From Sipunculus nudus (lineage: Eukaryota > Annelida > Sipuncula > Golfingiida > Sipunculidae): a stretch of 64,000 nt of DNA. The stretch is taken from positions 3,502,601 through 3,566,600 of the forward strand of contig CM049319.1 of the NCBI GenBank assembly GCA_026874595.1. The letters are read 5' to 3'. Positions 11,948-24,522 of the stretch are shown in pieces (positions within the stretch are counted from its first letter, which is position 1; the number at the start of each line of letters is the position of its first letter). Made by a program: the position numbers and the translations under genes. The notes beneath the pieces are model-generated. The model was not told where the DNA came from, made no database searches, and saw nothing but the letters and a program-made list of their open reading frames with translations.

Positions 11948-13300
11948 GCACATCAAAACCAACCCTATTTGGTGTCAGTCTGTGCTACCAGCACACTCCT
12001 ATTGCAGTGGTTAGATCACACTGTTTACACTTCCTGCTTGCAAAGGCCACACTTGATGTATACAGTTGCCAGGGGCATTGTTCATGATTTTGCACCCTTT
12101 CAAACTTTAATAAGTTTGACTTTCCTAGAACAGTCCAGTGAGTGATGCCTTTTACAAACTGAGAATGGCACTTGATTAAAAAGGCTGCTGTGTTGATAAA
12201 AAGAGTTGTATCATTAACATCCAATGGGAGAGAATAAGAAGAAATAAAGCAGAAACCTGCAATGCCTTGCTCTCATTGATTGGGACAATTTCGGACCTAT
12301 GCCAGCACACTGGCAGTTTTGTTATCAAAGGTGACCTTTGCAAGCAGTGATTAAGTAGAGAGAGTTCAAACAGATGTAGGCGACCTGTATTTAGGGGAGT
12401 GTAGGTCTGAGCTTAAAATCGGGCCCTTAAATGTGTATAGATCTTTTTGACAGTTACAGTCTTAGACTCATTATTTCTCTGAACTTGTGTTTGTTTACCC
12501 GACTCTAGATACCAGCTGAGCTCTAGCAATCACCTAGAGAGGGCCATAACATGCACAGCTTTATCATTGGTGGCATTTACTGGCAATATACTCGTACCAG
12601 TCCATTGATACATTTTAAGTGGTTTTGGTACAAAACATTTATATTAAACTTGAAAATAACCAGAACATTTTATCAGCAGGCATGCAGTTATTTAATTGTA
12701 GTTAAATCTACAAAATCCATTGTTATGACTATTGTAATTGTTTTATGAACCATATCTCATAACATACAGGTAATTCTTATAAATACATAACAATATGTGA
12801 CATTTGTCAGTTGACACTTATAAAACATACAAACAAGTAATATGTTATTCAAAATAAATATTTTTGATAGGTTAATTTAATCTTACATTGATAGAGCAAT
12901 AAATGTATCAAAAAGCAGCTGTTATTTTAATGTGATATATCATAACTGACAGGGAAGTACAATTTGAAAGTGATAAAACATACTGACAAGCAATTTTTTA
13001 TTGAAGTGGTAAAACACTATATTATTTGTTATTTTTAATTGTTATTTGATTGTAATTTAACAAGTTCTTTTTATTTTTCAATTTAAACTGACCAGTTTGT
13101 ATTCCTATAGGATTATATAATATCTCAGGATTATTCAGGGTATTGTCTGTATTTAATATGAACAAGTCAGGTGTTGTTTTATCTGTACCATTCATTGCAT
13201 ATATTTTTTAAACCTCATATCGCATGGAACTTAAATTTGGGAGCCCATCTACTCTTCAACTACTGAGCTTCATTGGTTACAAAAATAGCTCCCTTGTTTA
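11948..13300 (+). other. 3' UTR/flank of the BTB-ZF gene
   Basis: No further coding region is seen. The first AATAAA hexamer after the stop is at 12,243-12,248, and others occur near 12,860 and 12,899. The real polyadenylation site cannot be chosen from sequence alone. Sequence to 13,300 is AT-rich and looks unique. Confidence 0.4.
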
Positions 13301-13429
13301 TCAGCCAATGAGAGTGATGACCTGTGGGTTATTTGTTTATACAGTTGGTTTAACATATTATGATTCTGTCGTCAAACATATTTAATGCTTTTCACACGAC
13401 AGCTGCAAAATGGTTTCAAATTTGGAAAG

Positions 13430-13565
13430 TGTTTTAGAGGGTTCACACAGTAATCCAAAGTATTTTCAAAATGTTTTGGCCAAATCATTATGGTGCAAGC
13501 TGAGGAGGTGGTTTCAAATCCTTTTATCTGCTTTGCTAAAGTGTTGTGTGAACGCCCTAGAACAG
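13430..13565. repeat. Short MITE-like inverted repeat
   Basis: Left 'TTTAGAGGGTTCACACA' and the inverted right end 'TTCTAGGGCGTTCACACA' bracket about 100 bp. The GTTCACAC/GTGTGAAC ends resemble small hAT-type MITEs. No target duplication was identified, so this is only a likely call. Confidence 0.4.
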
Positions 13566-14578
13566 TTAGGACCCAGTTTTCAAGCAGCAACTCCGTGAAT
13601 GCTTGTGTCAGCATGTTGTCACATTCTTCCACATGTGAAAAGACACCACACGCATTGGTGCTCGATGCCCGTGTGAATACACCAAACCAATATGGCCGAA
13701 CTGCTTAGCCCCAAATCAGTTTGAAAATGTTTGCGACGTGAAAACAGTATTTGAGTTGACCAAAAGAAACATTGAATATTCAGATACATTAGGTATTGAA
13801 AATACCTTAGTCTTAAAGAAAGCTGGATGCAACAAGTCTTGTCTATCATCAGGAGGGATTTGTTTTCTAGCACTGTATATGTATATTATACCAGTATGTA
13901 GTGCATATAATAAGATAAAAAGTACTGCAGTTAACCTATCTTATACCAAAGTTTGGGCCTTGGTGAACATGTGCAACTATTTTCCTGTTCTTTATGTAGT
14001 ACTATTTACAAATGTGAAAAAGTGGCATTTATTTTTTTACAAATAAGAAAAAAGGGCATTTATTTTTTTAAATCTGGGTGTATTTTAATATGGTTATTTT
14101 GTGTGTCTGGCACTTACAATGGTACTTTAATGTTGATAGTGAATAAATTATATGAATTTGATGAAGATGATGGTGATGATGCTTGTCATTATTTAGAACT
14201 ACTGCTTATGCCTGAACGTTATGTAGTATTTAGAAGTTTTAAAAATGTTTATAATTTCATGTCTATGCTATGTAATTCAAATTATGCAGGAAAAAAAAGA
14301 TATCTTGTTGCCATATGTGAACCTTTCAGACATACCTGAGCTTTCATGGTTTATTTTCTGATTGTTGTGATTTTCTCACTTGTTAATTTATGTACATAAT
14401 ATTTTGTTATAATTTACATATGTAATTTTGATTTGCTATCAATTGAGATGCTAACGCTAATTTTAAAAGTTAGCATTGTACAATTTGCAGCATTATCTGT
14501 AAGATAATGTTGATATTTGGTGACAAACAGTTTACAGTTGATAATGCACCATACAATACAACACAATTATATTCTTAT

Positions 14579-14604
14579 AATATATATATATATATATATA
14601 TATA
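14579..14604. repeat. (TA)n microsatellite
   Basis: About 12-13 uninterrupted TA dinucleotides. Likely polymorphic. Confidence 0.9.
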
Positions 14605-15949
14605 AAATTTTATATACCAATATTAATTATTACTTGCTGTGGACCAACAAATCAGACCTGTAATGTATTGGAGGGGATGAATTATTTTTAAATTGCTATA
14701 TTTTTGTTCAAGCAAATGTAAGAAGTAAAGTATGCAGGTACATAATGTTTCAAAGCATGTTAATAAAACATTTTGTAATTACATTTTCTGGTGTTTTATG
14801 AATTTGTGTAACTATGACTGGTTATTTAACAGGGGTACCACCAGGTTCATGAAACCAATATTCCCCAAGTTAAACTTAACTTAAAGCCATCTATTCTCCT
14901 GGCTAACTCTTCCTATATATTAATGAACTGTAGGTAATTCCTGTTAAGAAAAGTTCTTCAAAAGACTTCAATAACACCTCTATGAAGGATGTATGAGTTT
15001 TAGGGGGAAACAGTACAACAAGCAATTTTTTGCCACAGGGGGGAGGGGGTGCTTTAAACCAACATCCACCTGATTTGCCCATGTTGGCATCCATTCACTC
15101 ACTGAATTAACAACAGATTACTCTTTATACACTCTTCATGTGACTATTTTATTAAGATTTATGTACATTCAATGGCCAAGCTTTCACTCCTTGAATTAAG
15201 GTTGCGTTATCATCCCTTCACAAACTGATTGAAGAAGATGAGATCATAACGCATCGAGATGAAATCCCTCCCTGATAATATGAAATAAGATATTTAATCC
15301 ACAAGTGAATTAATGTCACTTGCCACTCACTCACTGCACTTACATGCATATCAAAGGATCAAGTCATTAGTAACATTAGGGTGCAACCATTATGGATTTG
15401 CTCCCTGAATGAACTCGGACAAGATTATTATGAATTGACTTGGGTCTGGAGAAAATCACAAGTTGCATTTACTCAATGAACCATGACAAATCAACAAGAT
15501 CTATTCATTTCTGGTGCTCCCACATCAAATCTTGATAAAAAAGCTTGTATGACTTACAAGATTTTATTCAGTAAATATATATCCTTATATACAAATACTT
15601 GACAGGTATATACAGATCTGCAGCCACAGAAGCTGAAAGTAAGCTAAAAGTCTTACACTGGTGCTCCAAAATGCAATGTTCCAATCTCATTTTGTCATTT
15701 TCACTTCACCTGCATAATTACACTTCTGTATGGAATGTTTGTGAATTTTAATATCATAAAATAATTTCGAATACCAGATACATATATATAATACAATATA
15801 TAAGTAAATATATAATAGAATTATGTAACATGCACATGAATATATATATAAATACAGTAATACATGCTTTTACTAATATACCTTTGTAAATTTTTTTATG
15901 CAAACATGTATAAATGTTTTGGTTAGAGGTTGGAGTAGGTTCTTTTTTC

Positions 15950-15993
15950 ATAATCGATCATCGGTTTTGGCAAACCGATCGATGATCGATTAT
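15950..15993. repeat. Perfect-arm hairpin rich in ATCGAT
   Basis: ATAATCGATCATCG (15,950-15,963) is exactly inverted at 15,980-15,993. An alternative inner stem ATCGGTTT/AAACCGAT closes on a TGGC loop, so two registers compete. It is followed by another AATCGGTTC. It may be a terminal piece of a DNA transposon or a cruciform. Confidence 0.6.
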
Positions 15994-17087
15994 TAATCGG
16001 TTCAGACAGTAAAAAGAAATATGCAATTATCTGTGAAACTGTACTCTCTTAACCCAGCCCGTATGTCTTAGTAATTCTACCTTATGAAGTCTGCCTTTTT
16101 TATATTTTCCTATTATTAAGTTATGCTTTTCAAAATTTCATTTTAATGAATTATAATAATCAATAATTAAACCACAGTCCAAGACATCTACTTGCTGGCC
16201 CCCATGAATATTCCTGCGTATCATTTTAACTTCACCACAAGCAAGGACTTTCATTTTATAACAATTTTGGCGACTGCCGACATGCATACTGGTTTCACAA
16301 CCCCGCCAGGAAAATTACAGGCCTATATAATTTTTTATAAAAATTTTTAAAAAAGTAATTGAAAGCTAAAAATATAATTATATAGCGCTAACGTCACCTG
16401 GCATCAGTTGAAGAGATTATTTCTAAGAGAATCTCGCAAAATTGGCAAAGACCTGAAGAATTTTGGAGCATTTTAACGCCATATCGCCCATATTTTGCAA
16501 CGAACATCTCGTTAGAAAACACTCCGCTAATTCTCCCAACTCCCTGCCAGTTCACAGTGACAGGGGTTTAATTTGTCCTCCGTTCTCTCATCTACCTTGT
16601 CATACTCAGATACGGTGGTTATTTGGGAACACAGACACATTATATGAAGCGCGGAATGTTGTAAAAATTGGAAGAATAATTTTTGCCTATAACATAAAGA
16701 CATTCTGGGAAAAAATCATGAGTATGATGTAATCGATAGTTGCCTTTGGTAATGGAGCGCTTGAAAGTGGCAGCAAACCGACTGACTTTCGAAAAAATTT
16801 GATGATTGGCCCACCACTAGTTTTGGTCTATGTGCGCAATTCCCTATACATGTATAAATGGTCAAGTGATGATGCATTTAAAAGTGGGGCTCAAGCCCCC
16901 CCCCCCCCCAAAGATTCAAACAAACTGAGCATAATGAGTCTGCCATCAGAAGTTAAAAATAAAATTCAGAGACCCCTCTACTGAGCGTACTGTGCTGGTC
17001 ATTTTGTCATTCGAAATTGGAGATAAAATAACTTGGCTGGTTTTGATATCTGTTTAAAGTATGTCTCTACAGCGGAAGCTTTTGCTT

Positions 17088-17235
17088 AAAGACCACCTGT
17101 CTAATAAGACCACCTGTCTTTCAAGACCACCTGTCTAATAAGATCACCTGTCTATTAAGACCACCTGTCTAATAAGACCACCTGTCTATGTAGACCACCT
17201 GTCTAATAAGATCACCTGTCTAATAAGATCACCCT
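17088..17235. repeat. 17-bp minisatellite (AGACCACCTGTCTAATA)
   Basis: About nine tandem units of AGACCACCTGTCTAATA with minor changes (AGATCACC, CTATTAAG, CTTTCAAG). The same motif reappears singly at about 17,287 and 17,309, then inverted as 'GGTGGTCTTATAACACAGG' at about 17,327. The whole to about 17,360 looks like one small element ending in 'tttcactgta'. Confidence 0.85.
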
Positions 17236-17359
17236 TGCCTGAAATGGACACATTCACATTAGTTATCAGAAAATCTGATATATCCATAAGACCACCTCTG
17301 AATTAGACCACTTTTGGTCAGTCTCAAAGGTGGTCTTATAACACAGGTTTCACTGTATA

Positions 17360-20300
17360 ATATAAATAGGCATTGTTAAAGTGGTTCACAAGAAGTTGTA
17401 ATACTGAGCAAGGGGAGGTTTGCCTTCATTAACATCTACCTTACCAGTAATATCCTAGTGGAATTTTATTATATATAAAAATATAACAAAAGTTATAATC
17501 TGATAAATTAATAATCATGAAAAAAAATATCACAGTGACTATTTAAAAAACACATCCTGGCATAATCTCCTTGCATACATGATACTCATGTCTGTGTGAT
17601 AATGTGAGATGTTAGTAATATATATATATTTATATGTATGATGGATCCCCAAATAAGGCCCATGTGACTAATATTTCTCTACCTGATTATGATATGTAAA
17701 TGTATTCCTAACAGAGCTCTACAAATGAACAGAGTATCCAATACCCATGCCTTCTAATTATACAATGCATACGTACTTGAATATTTTTGTAGTTACCAAG
17801 AGGTTAAAGATCCCCCCTATATAATATTGTGAGTACAGCTCATCTGACTATATCAATACCTGTGAGTTACATTTTTCAGGTTATTATATTAATATATGGG
17901 GATCCTTAACGGATAAACAATAAATGTCCCATGAGTCATGATGCTCCATTATAATGGCACAAGCTGACTATATGTCTGAATATCCACAAATGTCTGCCTT
18001 GTCTGGCCACACTAACTAGAAAAATATTAAGTCAAATAGGGTAGACTTGTAGAGCATAAGTTAGTGTAACATGAAAGTAAATATCTGTGCAGTAATCAGT
18101 GGCATTTTTATATGTATATATACAATATTTAAGTAAACAGAAATCTTGAAATACCACATAATCTCCATAGGCATATTATGAAAAGACTGGTGCACTAATT
18201 GTTGAGAAGCAAATTCATTTTCATGCCTGTATTGTTAAGAATCATTGAGAAGTTTACATTATTTGTCAGTACATGTATAGGCCTAACCATTATAAAAGAA
18301 TTCACTGTACATTTTACCTGTATTTACAAAACATATTTCCTCATTATGTGTAGACTGGTGCAAGACAACAATTGTATAATATGTATTTCTACAGCATATA
18401 CATAAAATGTTTCAGCATCCTCCACTGAAGTATATACTTATTACCTGACATCACTTTCAAAGGATATTAAATACGAACAGTTATGTATTGATGCATTCTA
18501 TTGATCCAGAAGATGGAGGGGTCCAATATATATCCGAGTCCCTAGACACCCTGTTTCCCGTCCTACAATACTGATGGGAATGTGCAAAGTAAAAGGTAAA
18601 GAAAAACATATAAATATAGTATATTTATGCTATATATGAGCATCTTAATGAGTTAAAAGAAGGTAAAACAACTAGTTAGTTTTGGGTCCTCCATACCAAG
18701 TAAGAGATTCACCTGTATTTAATCCAAATATTAAGTATATATATAATACTTATCTAAAAGGTACAGGGTTTATACTGAAATATCTATATCTGACTAAACT
18801 TTTGAAGCTTGGTATCCTCTCCCCACTGACAGCATGCCCAAAGAAGGTGTATGTTACACAGGACCTGTCACTTATAATCACCCTGGGTTGTGAGGGGTGG
18901 TGAAGACCTCTAAAAGTGGTTTCCTAAAAGCTTGCAGTTATAAATCTAATGCCTCACACACTTTATCACTAAGTTTCACCTTATATTACACATCCCACCT
19001 TATTATCAACAACAGGATCTCAGTGATGCTGAACTAAATCTAAAGTGTAATGTTGAAAAAGTAGACCAGCCACAAAATGGCAATTTTGCCAAAAAATAGC
19101 AATTTTGCTGCAATTTTTTTACTGTGACCATGGAGTAACATACAGTCAATGATGATGCACTAGGGGTTTGAGTTTGAGTCTGACATGAGATATTTTTAAA
19201 TTAGTTCATATTGGACACCATTCCTGAGCATTAGTATAAACATGAATGTGCTATATATCACCAAATTTTTACAAATGCCCAGTAATAACATGAAAGACTG
19301 AACATTAAGCAAGTCAATTTGTGATTTGTTGTTGTGTGACCATTCAAGTTAGCTTGTACTAAACACCAGATCATCTCAAACATTCACTGGCCTGATACAC
19401 CCTGTTTTTACCTCTTTGTGTGATCATTCAACAATAGCTCATACTATAAACCACTAACTGCCCTATTTAAAAGGATAATCTGGAAGTTAAAAAGAACCAG
19501 CGGCTGACACCACCTTTTTTTTCAAATATAATTTTGGAGAGTATCTTGGGCATAAATGCAAGTGTACATTTTCATATATTATCACAAATTTCATGAAAAA
19601 GGTATGCTCACAATGATTTTTTGTTCTACAGTACAAGAGTATCATCACATCAAGAGTGGACCAGTATTTTACCATGAGACATGTAAATAAAATATATTGA
19701 CATGTATAATATATGGTTCATATGAAAAGCAAAAGTATAAACACACCAACTCTATTTACCAGAACAAGTAAGTTCACTGTGAGTGCATTGCAGTACTAAT
19801 TATCATGATTTTTAGGTACTTTTAGTACACAAGATATTGTCTGCTCTAGGCTGGACACAAAGTGTTATGGAAATTCAGTCCAGCTGAAGATTCATTTCAT
19901 ATTAGGTACACTGAGAATTGCTCAAAAACATTGGGTTGGGTCAAATACTAGTAAGCTGCTACAGTTAATTATGAATTATAACCCTTTCTCAATGTTTACA
20001 ATATTAAAGATGTCACATTTTGTGCAGAACAGAACACAGAATTACAGACTTGGAGTAAAGGTACATCAAACATTAAACTGTTATGTAATCCTGGAGATAT
20101 AACATGGAATTATGTACATGTACTTGTTACTATAAAACAAATCCTTCAATGTCCTTTTTTCTTTAAATAAATTGTAACTATGTTTTACAGTTACTATGTT
20201 TTACAGGTGAATTAATCTGTAAAAAATAATTAAATCTTAAATACTGCCACTTGGAGCAACATATTTACTGAAGCAATTAATGTAACAGGCAATACAAATA

Positions 20301-20700
20301 CATAACAAATCAAATAACTTACAAAGAGAAACTAAGTATACCTTGCCTATTGCATGTTTGAAACTAAATCAAGTTGAAAAATAGATGTTTGCTTTACTCG
20401 GAAAACAAATTTAAAATCCCTTGAAAAAAAAATTCCTAACAATCTGCCTGAAAATAAATTGAACAAATTCACAACCAAAATGGCATGCAGCACGCAACAT
20501 CCATTTCCTTCATGCACTTAAAATTTCATGCAAACATTTTTTTTTTTGGCTTTAGGAAGTAGGAACAAAAGTTGGCAAATGGTCTATTTACATATTTATG
20601 TACCTGCATTGACAGCTATGAGCTTCAAATCAATATTTAAACACTGAACACATGACACAAATCAAGAAAAAAGTTCCCTTGAAAGAGAACATCCCTTGTG
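17360..20700. other. Intergenic, nothing recognised
   Basis: AT-rich, no open frame with recognisable protein features on either strand, and no RNA gene seen. The only structure is short AT-microsatellite-like sequence near 17,615-17,635 and 18,110-18,125. Confidence 0.5.
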
Positions 20701-20707
20701 GCTGTGC

Positions 20708-20875
20708 ATTTTATGCACCAGTTTTGGTATAAAATATTTTCCCATTAATCTTGAGAATTTTGACATTTATGTCAGTTTTGGTATAAAATATTTCCCATAA
20801 ATCTTGAGAAATTTGACATAAATGCCAGTTTGGTATAAAATATTTTCCAATTTATCTTGAGAAATTTGGCATTAA
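20708..20875. repeat. 54-bp minisatellite, three copies
   Basis: Units begin with CAGTTTTGGTATAAAATATT at about 20,719, 20,773 and 20,826 (third copy one T short) and continue with an 'atcttgagaa-tttgaca' block. Spacing is 54 and 53 bp. Copies differ at several positions. Confidence 0.8.
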
Positions 20876-20879
20876 TTCA

Positions 20880-23560
20880 TGAAGGGGCTATCACAGCACC
20901 ATCTATCAGAAACTATGCATATCCCATATCAAGCAGGTGAGCCACTAATCATCTGGATGTTGCAAGTTGGATGTCAGAATTCTGAATGATTAGGCCAATA
21001 TTCAAATATTTCAATGCAACTTATATCTTGTCAATACACCACTCTTATTATTTTGCAAAAAAATAATGGCCTGACTTGAGTAGTCAGATAACAATATATC
21101 ACATATCGGTCATGCTTGTACAAGGTGGACAGTTATGAAAACAAAAACTAAAGTACACTTCAGGGGTCCCTGAACATGAGGGTATCTTAATGGTATATCA
21201 AAGAGAGGGAGATAAATTACGAACATGAATGACAGCAGAAAACCTCAGTAAAACTTTGTAAAACTTTGCAATTACATCTGAGCAACTGAGAGTTGGGAAA
21301 AATAATGCCACCAATAAATTACCATCTAGACTCAAACAGATGCCATACCATATTTAAAAGTTGATAAATCCAAATGTTCAATAGTGAATTAATCATTTCA
21401 ATCTCAATATAAAATACTTCAAAATGGGTTTAATATTCCTCAGGCAAATTGGAACTGTGGCAACTGGATACTGACATTCTGCTCATGGCCATAAAGCATA
21501 TGACCAATGGTCTCATCCATTGCTACTTATAGTTCAATTTTAGGTTATGTCATTGCCTGAAGGTGTCACTGTATGTCTGATGAGGATGATGGTAACTACA
21601 TGATAAGAGCAGTACAGAGAGATATAACATGAATACACAGAGAAGTTAGATCACTCTGCATTTATACATCTCTCAATAAAAGCAGTTTGTTAGCTATTAA
21701 GCCTTCTTGATCTCAGTTCTTATACACACAGAACGAGGAATAAACCACGTCACAAACAAACACTGAAACATTTTAGCAAATCAATGGTCTACAAAGATTT
21801 TGTTATTTTGTAATAGCTTGTCTTAATCCCAGCACCTCTGTGGCAATGCCCAAAGCCTTTACCATCAGTTATTAAAGCAGCTGCACTTGCTATATTACCT
21901 TGGTGTTTCAAGCCTTGAGAAAAACATTTTGGAGCTTTCACACTAAATATCCCAAATAAGGTTTGACAAATTTTTTGCTTACAAAACTTGTCCTTTTTTG
22001 CAAGAAAAAGTATAATTCAAATTGGTTTGGCAGATTTGCACTTTGAACACTAGATTTCGAAAGGAATACTTAATAGGATTGTAGAAGGGTGCAAATATAG
22101 GAACCTGATAAGTGTACTATTGCTAAGATAACATTTAAAGTCAAGAAGGTACGTGATCTGGCATGCCATTCAATCAGCTTGGTTTTGCAGCACTGATGTT
22201 ACTGTAGTCTGGTGTCTGCCCCAGTACTGTTTGTGCTCCGAAATAATTGTAGGAAACACTGGATGTCACTGGATAACTGCCAGATATGACTGACAGAGAC
22301 ACCTTGCCATTCTGTCGCCCTTTACCTTAAATAACAAAACATCTTTATTTAGCGAGAAATTTAAAATTAACTGCCTTATATGAACAATAAAAAGTTTTGA
22401 GCCTGCATGACAGTAACCAGGTTGAAAACAAAAGATTATCTGTTGTGTGACATAATCCAGGTATTAAATTCAGGAGCACATTATTGAACCATATACCAAA
22501 GTTACAACACATGATACCAGAAACACATGAATTATTCCTAACATGTATGATGTAACATATAAACATCAGGATTACATAAACACTCAAGCTGATATAATAA
22601 CTCACCTGACTTTTATGTTTAAAGCTGCTTGCAAAAAATTTAATAGCATGTAAGACTTCTGGAAAATTAAGTTACCTTACGATGTCTTGAGGTTAAGTAT
22701 TAATATACAATACTGAACATCCAGACATTATCATTAAGCTTGGCCACGATGGATGTAGGTATGATACACTTAAAGTAATTGACTTTTTAAAAGCTGAAAT
22801 GTGCAGGTAATACAGGATAATATCGATTTTTCCCTGCAATTTATTGTGAATATCCAACTTTCCATAAACTTCACAAAGTGTTTACAATTACTTTCATGTA
22901 GGTTTAAATTAAGGAATTTTGGGGCAAAGTGAACTTGTTTCAAGGCATAAGTGAACTAAATCTATTTGTAAATTATAGGAAATAAATAGAAGTGTATATT
23001 AATTCTGCTAGACTAAAAAATAAATCATAAATCTCAGTGCAATTAGCAAAAGATAATCAAAATAGGAAGATAGGTAGAAAGGTTCACCTCACATCAAAGT
23101 AATCTTTAGAAAGTATGTTGTTCTCATAGAAATCAAACAAATATATGTACAAAAATCCTTGAATAGATTATACAGGGATCAGTCTTACACACACATGCAC
23201 ATATATTAAAATCATTTCATTTACAATAAATTTAAAAATGTCTATCCTAATCTTTCATGTCTAAATTTGCAGATTAAACTGATAAACTTGCGTACTCAAA
23301 TGTCAGGTATTACCTAAAACCTCATCATAACCTAACCTGCTTGCCTATGTACCACATATATGTATACTCAAACAAGTTTTTTTTCCCAAAACAACTAAAA
23401 TAAAAGGCAGAATTACATCTTATCTAATTTGATTATCCTTATTATAATATGAAACTAGATTGAAGCTGTTATTGCAATGCAAAAACAGAATATGTCTCCC
23501 CTCCCTATGGGCCTACACTCCCCAAATTTAAGGAAAAATATACTGACTACTTCAAAAGTC
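20880..23560. other. Intergenic, nothing recognised
   Basis: AT-rich, with frequent stops in all frames. No conserved domain, RNA gene or clear repeat unit was seen. Confidence 0.45.
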
Positions 23561-24070
23561 ACAGCATTCACAAATAATTTTCATTCCAGCTGACTTAACT
23601 TTGAAGATGAAGGTCAAGATCACCTTTTTTTGAACATTTCAGAGATTTTGATAGAACCATTTCAGGAGTTGAATTTCATGAAAATATACCAAGTGGTACA
23701 AAAGTAATAGTGTTCACAAATAATTTCTATTTTTCCTGGCTGATTTGACCTTGAAGTTCCACGTCACGGTCACAACTTTTTGCACTCTTCAAAGAATGTG
23801 GTTGAAACAATTAATGTTTTAAATTTGAGGGGTAAATATGCAATACTTCAAAAGTTATGGGGTTCACAAAAAAACTCTATAAATTTCAACATATTTGACC
23901 TTGATGATGAAGGTCAAGGTCAATGGTTTTTCAAACTCTTCCAAGATATTGGTAGAAACACTTTAAATTTCAAGTTTCATGAAAAAATGTTGAGTCATTT
24001 AAATGCATTTGAAATACTCAGCCAGAAATTTCTAATAATTTCTGAACAAAATGCCACCTGGTGGTAAACT
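23560..24070. repeat. Three diverged ~146-bp tandem units
   Basis: Blocks 'gttcacaaataatttc', 'tgaccttgaagatgaaggtcaagg' (split across variants) and 'tttcatgaaaa' recur at about 23,567, 23,709 and 23,858. The 95-codon open frame at 23,780-24,067 runs through the repeat and has no domain. This probably is the tandem core of a decayed element adjoining the element at 24,318. Confidence 0.6.
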
Positions 24071-24522
24071 GGCCTACTAAAAAAACTTCTGTTGTTTCTT
24101 TTACCTATTTAATTGATCAGTTTTTATCTATTTTTATTAGCCTTTTTATATTCATCTAATGCAAAACATTTAAACAATTTTTCACCAAATCCCCTGCAAT
24201 CAGCAGGATACTGAACAGAAGGATCATAATCAGAAGTAATATGTAAGCAAGAGAGACAGACTGACAACAAAACTGATTACACAGCGACAGTCTGATCTGG
24301 GCTACCAGACAGATCAGAACAAGGGACCCATGGGTCACGGCGCTCAGCTGATCATGATTGGACTATAAATGTTCCTCCACTGTGATACTATATTGAGTCG
24401 AGAAAGCTTATGAATATCATGGACATGTTGGGCTATAATAAAGGAATGTAATGTAATATGTGAGTTAATGATAAATGAAATTACCTGACTGATGGATTAA
24501 CAGAGTAAAATATAGTGGTTTA

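Larger units (their letters stand above)
13566..17087. other. Intergenic, no supported gene
   Basis: AT-rich sequence with stop-rich frames. It contains a (TA)n microsatellite at about 14,579-14,604, a bulged hairpin at 15,950-15,993, and a C-run at about 16,897-16,909. The longest open frame (13,953-14,339) has homopolymer-driven composition and no recognisable domain. Confidence 0.5.

Noticed and set aside
13953-14339. 128-codon plus-strand open frame downstream of the zinc-finger gene
   Set aside because: Composition is driven by poly-T/AT tracts; no domain, no splice context and no similarity to a known family.
17088-17235. CRISPR-like array of regularly spaced repeats
   Set aside because: The units are directly abutting 17-bp repeats without spacers, in a eukaryotic genome; it is a minisatellite.
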